Source: Sphingomonas sp. dw_22 (GTDB taxonomy: Bacteria > Pseudomonadota > Alphaproteobacteria > Sphingomonadales > Sphingomonadaceae). Taken from it: 64,000 bases of DNA. Within the stretch, counting starts at the first letter, position 1. The number at the start of each line of letters is the position of its first letter. Location: positions 41,111 through 105,110 of the forward strand of contig NZ_JAAVVE010000011.1 of NCBI RefSeq assembly GCF_018449795.1, given 5' to 3'. Below, piece after piece: positions 60,198-64,000 of this stretch. The position numbers and the translations under genes were made by a program. The notes beneath the pieces were generated by a model. It was given only the letters and a program-made list of their open reading frames with translations. It was not told the DNA's origin and ran no database searches.

Positions 60198-60213
60198 GAC
60201 AGCTTTGTGACAG
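60198..60213 (+). promoter_or_regulatory. Direct-repeat operator 4 (M20/symporter operon)
   Basis: GACAG-CTTTGT-GACAG followed after 8 nt by CATAGCCC; 59 bp before the M20 start. Only 18 bp from operator 5 in the divergent direction. Confidence 0.7.
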
Positions 60214-60272
60214 GCGTTCGGCATAGCCCTTGACGGCCTGATCGCCTTCGCGCTCGAAAAAGGAACCCTTGA

Positions 60273-61610
60273 ATGAAGATGACCAGCCTGCGCGGTACCC
60301 TCGGCCTGCTTGCCCTTTCCGCCGCGCTGGGCGCGACGCCGGCCGCCGCGCAGATGTCCGCCGCCGAGCGCAAGATGATCGCGACGATCGACGGCGAGAA
60401 GGAACGCTCGATCGCGCTGCTGGAGAAGCTGGTGAACATCAACAGCGGCACGATGAATCCGGAAGGGGTCAAGCGGACGGCCGACGCGATCCAGCCCGAG
60501 TTCGAGCAGCTCGGCTTCACCGTCCGCTGGGTGCCGATGACCGAGGTCAAGCGCGCCGGCCATCTGATCGCCGAGCACAAGGGCAGCGCCAAGGGCAAGC
60601 GGCTGCTGCTGATCGGCCATCTCGACACGGTGTTCGAGCCGTCGAGCGGCTTCCTGACCTTCAAGCGCGACGGCGACGTGGCGACCGGCCCCGGCGCGGG
60701 CGACGACAAGGGCGGCGACGTGGTGATCGTCGCGGCGCTGCGCGCGATGCAGGCGGCGGGCACGCTGAAGAACGCGAACATCATCGTCGTGCTGACCGGC
60801 GACGAGGAGCGCGTGGCGACGCCGATGGCGATCTCGCGCCGCGACCTGATCGAGGCCGCCGACCGCTCCGACGTCGCGCTCGATTTCGAAGGACTGGCAC
60901 GCGAAGGCGGCAAGGACATGGGCACGGTCGCGCGGCGCGGCAGCAACGCCTGGAAGCTCACCACCACCGGCCGCAGCACCCACAGCTCGGGCATCTTCAG
61001 CGACGGCGTGGGCTATGGCGCGAACTTCGAGATGGCCCGCATCCTCGACACCTTCCGCCGCGAGCTCCACGAATATGGCCTCACCTACAATATCGGCCTG
61101 ATATCCGGCGGCGCCACCGCGTCGCTCGACGATACCGAGACGGTGGGCACCGCATCGGGCAAGAAGAACATCGTCGCCGGCACCGCGATCGCGATGGGCG
61201 ACCTGCGCGCGCTCAGCGACGAGCAGAACGCCAAGTTCCAGGCGCGGATGCAGGCGATCGTCGCGCAGCACCTGCCGCGCACCGATGCCAAGCTCGAATT
61301 CTATGACGGCCTGCCGGCGATGCCCGCGACGCCCGGCAACCTGGCGGTGCTCGCCAGCCTGAACGGCGTGAACCGCGACATGGGCCTGGCGGAGATGCCG
61401 CCGCTCGATCCGATGCAGCGCGGCGGCGGCGACATCTCGGTGATCGCCTCGCGCGTCGATTCGCTCGCCGGCATGGGCACCGTCGGCAAGGGCGCGCATG
61501 CCGCCGGCGAGCAGGTCGATCTCACTTCGATCCCGCTCCAGGCGAAGCGATCGGCGCTGCTGATGGCACGCCTGGCGGCAGAACCGCGCGGGGCCGCAGC
61601 CGCAAAATGA
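60273..61610 (+). CDS. Exported M20 peptidase, glutamate carboxypeptidase-like
   Basis: A 445-residue protein with signal peptide (MKMTSLRGTLGLLALSAALG, cleavage after AAAQ). Ligands: IGHLDTVFEP, GAGDDKGGDV, LTGDEERVA, DFEG and GKGAHAAGEQVD. The TTTGRSTHSSGIF lid and the LVNINSGTMNPEGV start resemble the CPG2 (glutamate carboxypeptidase) branch, which frees C-terminal glutamate from N-acyl or pteroyl substrates. It overlaps the symporter gene as ATGA, so product and importer appear linked. Confidence 0.92.
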   Translation: MKMTSLRGTLGLLALSAALGATPAAAQMSAAERKMIATIDGEKERSIALLEKLVNINSGTMNPEGVKRTADAIQPEFEQLGFTVRWVPMTEVKRAGHLIAEHKGSAKGKRLLLIGHLDTVFEPSSGFLTFKRDGDVATGPGAGDDKGGDVVIVAALRAMQAAGTLKNANIIVVLTGDEERVATPMAISRRDLIEAADRSDVALDFEGLAREGGKDMGTVARRGSNAWKLTTTGRSTHSSGIFSDGVGYGANFEMARILDTFRRELHEYGLTYNIGLISGGATASLDDTETVGTASGKKNIVAGTAIAMGDLRALSDEQNAKFQARMQAIVAQHLPRTDAKLEFYDGLPAMPATPGNLAVLASLNGVNRDMGLAEMPPLDPMQRGGGDISVIASRVDSLAGMGTVGKGAHAAGEQVDLTSIPLQAKRSALLMARLAAEPRGAAAAK

Positions 61611-62905
61611 CGCCCGTTCCAGCGGCGCGGCCCTCCGCGCCGGCGATGCGCGGGCGCTGGCGGGTGCCGGCGCACATCCAGAATTTCCTGGGGCTCGCGA
61701 TCGGCCTGGGCGGCGGGCTCGCGGTCAATATATGGGCGCCCGGCGCGCCCTGGGTCGCGGGCTTCACCGAACAGGTGACGCGCCCGATCGGCGAGCTGTT
61801 CCTGCGGCTGCTCTTCATCCTGGCGCTGCCCTTGCTCTTCTCCGCGATCGTGAGCGGCGTGGGCGGCGTGCGCGATCTGGAGACGCTGCGCCGGATCGGC
61901 GGGCGCACGCTGGCGCTCACGGTCGCCGGCTCGGTGCTCGCCGCGCTGATCGGGCTCGCCGCCGCCAATCTGTTCCGCCCCGGCGACGGAGTCGATCAGG
62001 CGACCGCGCAGAACCTGCTCGCCAGCGCGCGCGGCACCCAATCGATCGTCGCGGCGGGGGATAATGCCCCGATCGGGCTGAACATGGTGGTGCGGCTGAT
62101 CCCCGCCGACATCGTCTCCGCCGCCTCGCAGGGCAATGTGCTGGGCGTGATCTTCCTCGCCGCGCTGCTGGGCATCGGGCTGGTGCTGGTACGCACCGAC
62201 GCGACCGCGCGCCTGCTCGCCGCGATCGAGGGCCTGTTCGAGATCGGCATCCGCCTGCTCGGCATCGTCATCCTGTTCACGCCGATCGCCGCGGCGTGCC
62301 TGGTATTCAACCTCGCCGTGCTGTTCGGCTGGGATCTGCTCAGCCATCTCGGCGCCTATGTCAGCGTCGTCCTGTTCGCGCTGCTGCTGTATATGGGCGT
62401 GGTGCTGTCCTCGGCGGTGTGGATGCTGGGCGGGCTCAATCCCCTCGTCTTCTTCCGTGGCGTGCAGGAGGCGGCGTTCATCGCCTTCTGCACGGGCTCG
62501 TCGCAGGCCACCTTGCCCACGGCGCTGAAGGCGGCCGAGGAACGGCTCAAGCTGCCGAGCCGGGTGGCGCGCTTCGTGCTGGGCGTCGGCACTTCGGGCA
62601 ACCAGAGCGGCACCGCCGTCTATCAGAGCGTGACCGCGCTCTTCCTGGCGCAGGTGCTGGGCGTGCAGCTCGGCGCGGGGCAGCAGCTCTCGGTTCTGGC
62701 GGTATGCGTGCTGGGCGGCATCGGCACCGCGGGCGTGCCCGCCGGATCGCTGCCGGTGGTGGCGATGATCCTCGGCATGGTCGATATCCCGCCGAGCGCG
62801 ATCGGCATCGTGATCGGCGTCGATCGGCTGCTCGACATGTGCCGGACGACGCTGAACGTGGTGAGCGACCTCGCCCTCGCGGTGATCGTCACCCGCGAAG
62901 GATAG
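61607..62905 (+). CDS. Dicarboxylate/amino acid:cation symporter (DAACS/SDF family)
   Basis: A 432-residue inner-membrane carrier with the GltP/DctA plan: LFLRLLFILALPLLFSAIVSGVGG, the serine-rich hairpin FCTGSSQATLPTAL, GVGTSGNQSGTAVYQS, GGIGTAGVPAGSLPVV and GVDRLLDMCRTTLNVVSD (the Asp/Asn substrate and cation motif). It most likely imports glutamate, aspartate or C4-dicarboxylates with H+ or Na+. The coupling to a glutamate-carboxypeptidase-like M20 favours an acidic amino acid. Confidence 0.92.
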   Translation: MTPVPAARPSAPAMRGRWRVPAHIQNFLGLAIGLGGGLAVNIWAPGAPWVAGFTEQVTRPIGELFLRLLFILALPLLFSAIVSGVGGVRDLETLRRIGGRTLALTVAGSVLAALIGLAAANLFRPGDGVDQATAQNLLASARGTQSIVAAGDNAPIGLNMVVRLIPADIVSAASQGNVLGVIFLAALLGIGLVLVRTDATARLLAAIEGLFEIGIRLLGIVILFTPIAAACLVFNLAVLFGWDLLSHLGAYVSVVLFALLLYMGVVLSSAVWMLGGLNPLVFFRGVQEAAFIAFCTGSSQATLPTALKAAEERLKLPSRVARFVLGVGTSGNQSGTAVYQSVTALFLAQVLGVQLGAGQQLSVLAVCVLGGIGTAGVPAGSLPVVAMILGMVDIPPSAIGIVIGVDRLLDMCRTTLNVVSDLALAVIVTREG

Positions 62906-62997
62906 CGCTGCGGGCTCGCCCATGGGCACCAGGCCGGCAGACTTCCATCCACGCATCCCGCTCGTCAAGCGGCGGCGCCTCCGGTAAGGCGCCCGCG

Positions 62998-64000
62998 ATG
63001 TTGACCACCCACCGCGACGATCTGGCCCAGCTTGCACGCAACAACCGGCTGAGGAGCCTGGCACCCCGCGCCGGCGCGGATTTCGCGTCGAACGACTATC
63101 TCGGCCTGGCCCGCTCGGATCGGCTCCGCGTCGCCGTGGCAGAGGCGATTGCCGGGGGCCTTGCGATCGGGTCCGGCGGATCGCGGCTGCTGCGCGGCAA
63201 CGATCCCGAGCACGAGGCGCTGGAGGCCGAGGCGGCGGCGTTCTTCGGCGCGGAGGCGGCTTTGTTCTTCGCCAATGGCTATATGGCCAATGTCGCGCTG
63301 CTCTCGACGCTGCCGCAGCGCGGCGACCTGATCGTGCACGACGCGCATGTCCATGCCAGCGCGCATGACGGGATGCGGCTCGGCCGGGCGGAGACCGCGC
63401 GTGCCGCCCATAACGACGCGGACGCATTCGAGGACGCCATCCGCGCCTGGCGCCGCGCGGGCGGCACCGGGCGGCCGTGGATCGCGGTCGAGAGCCTCTA
63501 CAGCATGGACGGCGACCGCGCGCCGCTCGACGCGCTGGCCGAAATCGCCGACCGGCACGGCGCCATGCTGCTGATCGACGAGGCGCATGCGACCGGCGTG
63601 TTCGGAAGCGAAGGGCGCGGGCTGGCGGAGCGGCTGCACGCACGGGACAACGTCGTCACGCTGCATACCTGCGGCAAGGGGCTCGGCTGCGAGGGCGCGC
63701 TGGTCTCGGGGCCCCGGATCGTGCGGGATTTCCTGGTCAATCGCGGACGCAGCTTCATCTTCACCACCGCCCCTTCCCCGCTGATGGCGCGCGCGGTGCG
63801 CGAGAGCCTGCGCATCCTTGCCGACGAGCCGGAGCGGCGCACGCGGCTGCACGGGTTGATCGCGGCGGCCGAGACGGCGCTGGCGCCCTGCGGTGTGGCG
63901 CCTACGGGCTCGCAGATCCTGCCGCTGGTGCTGGGCGCCGGCCCCCCCCCGGTCCGCGGGCCCGCCCGCGTCGACCGGCCGCGGTCGTCCCTCCGGCGCG
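62998..64000 (+). CDS. bioF: 8-Amino-7-oxononanoate synthase-like aminotransferase (cut by window end)
   Basis: About 334 codons are present with no stop. The start at 62998 gives MLTTHRDDLAQLARNNRLR. FASNDYLGLARSDRLRVAV, GSGGSRLLRGNDPEHEALE, ESLYSMDGDRAPLDAL, LLIDEAHATGVFG and the PLP lysine in LHTCGKGLGCEGALVSGP are typical of BioF, which joins pimeloyl-CoA/ACP and alanine in biotin synthesis. From about 63938 the reading turns into proline/arginine-rich sequence unlike the family, probably a sequence error near the end. It is 92 bp after the symporter and no member of its operon. Confidence 0.85.
   Translation, partial: MLTTHRDDLAQLARNNRLRSLAPRAGADFASNDYLGLARSDRLRVAVAEAIAGGLAIGSGGSRLLRGNDPEHEALEAEAAAFFGAEAALFFANGYMANVALLSTLPQRGDLIVHDAHVHASAHDGMRLGRAETARAAHNDADAFEDAIRAWRRAGGTGRPWIAVESLYSMDGDRAPLDALAEIADRHGAMLLIDEAHATGVFGSEGRGLAERLHARDNVVTLHTCGKGLGCEGALVSGPRIVRDFLVNRGRSFIFTTAPSPLMARAVRESLRILADEPERRTRLHGLIAAAETALAPCGVAPTGSQILPLVLGAGPPPVRGPARVDRPRSSLRR

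Noticed and set aside
48604..60213. The five direct repeats as PhoB boxes
   Set aside because: The reverse complement (CTGTCA-N5-CTGTCA) does resemble a Pho box, but the orientation relative to the genes is reversed, no phosphate genes are present, and an OmpR-type regulator is encoded locally. PhoB is kept as an alternative, not the main call.
57330..61499. 1389-codon extension of the M14 frame
   Set aside because: The signal peptide and ribosome site set the start at 60113; the rest lies antisense to the M20 gene.
62974..62993. GGCGCC-N8-GGCGCC hairpin just before bioF as a riboswitch
   Set aside because: Only a 6-bp stem with no conserved core; too little to support a regulatory RNA.
1..64000. 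Search for CRISPR arrays, insertion sequences, integrases and phage genes
   Set aside because: No regularly spaced direct repeats, transposase/integrase motifs (DDE, tyrosine recombinase) or phage structural genes were seen.

Overview
The window looks like chromosomal DNA of a sphingomonad (Alphaproteobacteria, Sphingomonadales). The evidence is high GC throughout, dense gene packing with many ATGA stop/start overlaps, Sphingomonas-style palindromic intergenic repeats, the cobA-DUF2849-cysI-DUF934-cysH order, and a TonB receptor beside secreted peptidases. No insertion sequence, integrase, prophage or CRISPR array was seen. Names are family-level calls made by reading motifs; no database search was run.

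Layout. 0-16.6 kb is mixed metabolism: malate synthase G (cut by the window edge), a MarR regulator, a candidate sRNA, a coniferyl-aldehyde-type dehydrogenase with a prepilin peptidase, a thiolase, a divergent SDR/ArsR pair, a hydroxyacid dehydrogenase, a DUF421 membrane protein, a nitronate monooxygenase-like flavoprotein, a glycosyltransferase, a hydrolase divergent from SelO, AstD and an acyltransferase. 16.8-20.7 kb is the assimilatory sulfate reduction operon. 20.9-25.5 kb holds dnaB, cytidine deaminase and dCTP deaminase with small companions. 26.0-28.6 kb is a tonB-exbB-exbD-exbD operon read leftwards. 29.8-37.4 kb holds folB, a GNAT-DUF1285-NUDIX-CCA run, a GGDEF-EAL protein and parC. 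37.5-41.0 kb holds a PilZ-like gene, a possible CNF/BLF1-fold protein, and purC, purS, purQ. 41.2-42.6 kb is a tRNA cluster (Pro, a His-like relic, a Cys-like gene, Arg) around a queuosine-precursor transporter.

42.6-62.9 kb is the most coherent accessory region: a TonB-dependent receptor, three exported M20 peptidases, an exported M14 carboxypeptidase, two exported amidohydrolases, a two-component system, a cytochrome c/PQQ dehydrogenase/CapA-like operon and a dicarboxylate/amino-acid symporter. All five promoter-proximal genes carry the same direct repeat, GACAG-N6-GACAG, in the same orientation, and four of the five have a TAGC core at fixed spacing downstream. I read this as one regulon for taking up and trimming peptides or acylated amino acids in the periplasm, then importing acidic amino acids. 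The window ends inside bioF, where the last ~65 bases look unreliable.

Several repeat families lie between genes: palindromic elements of ~110 bp (two share identical 30-bp arms), a 44-45 bp ATGTAGGATTTG...TCTCATCG element, and 19-bp paired GTCAAC motifs with a 9-bp period.
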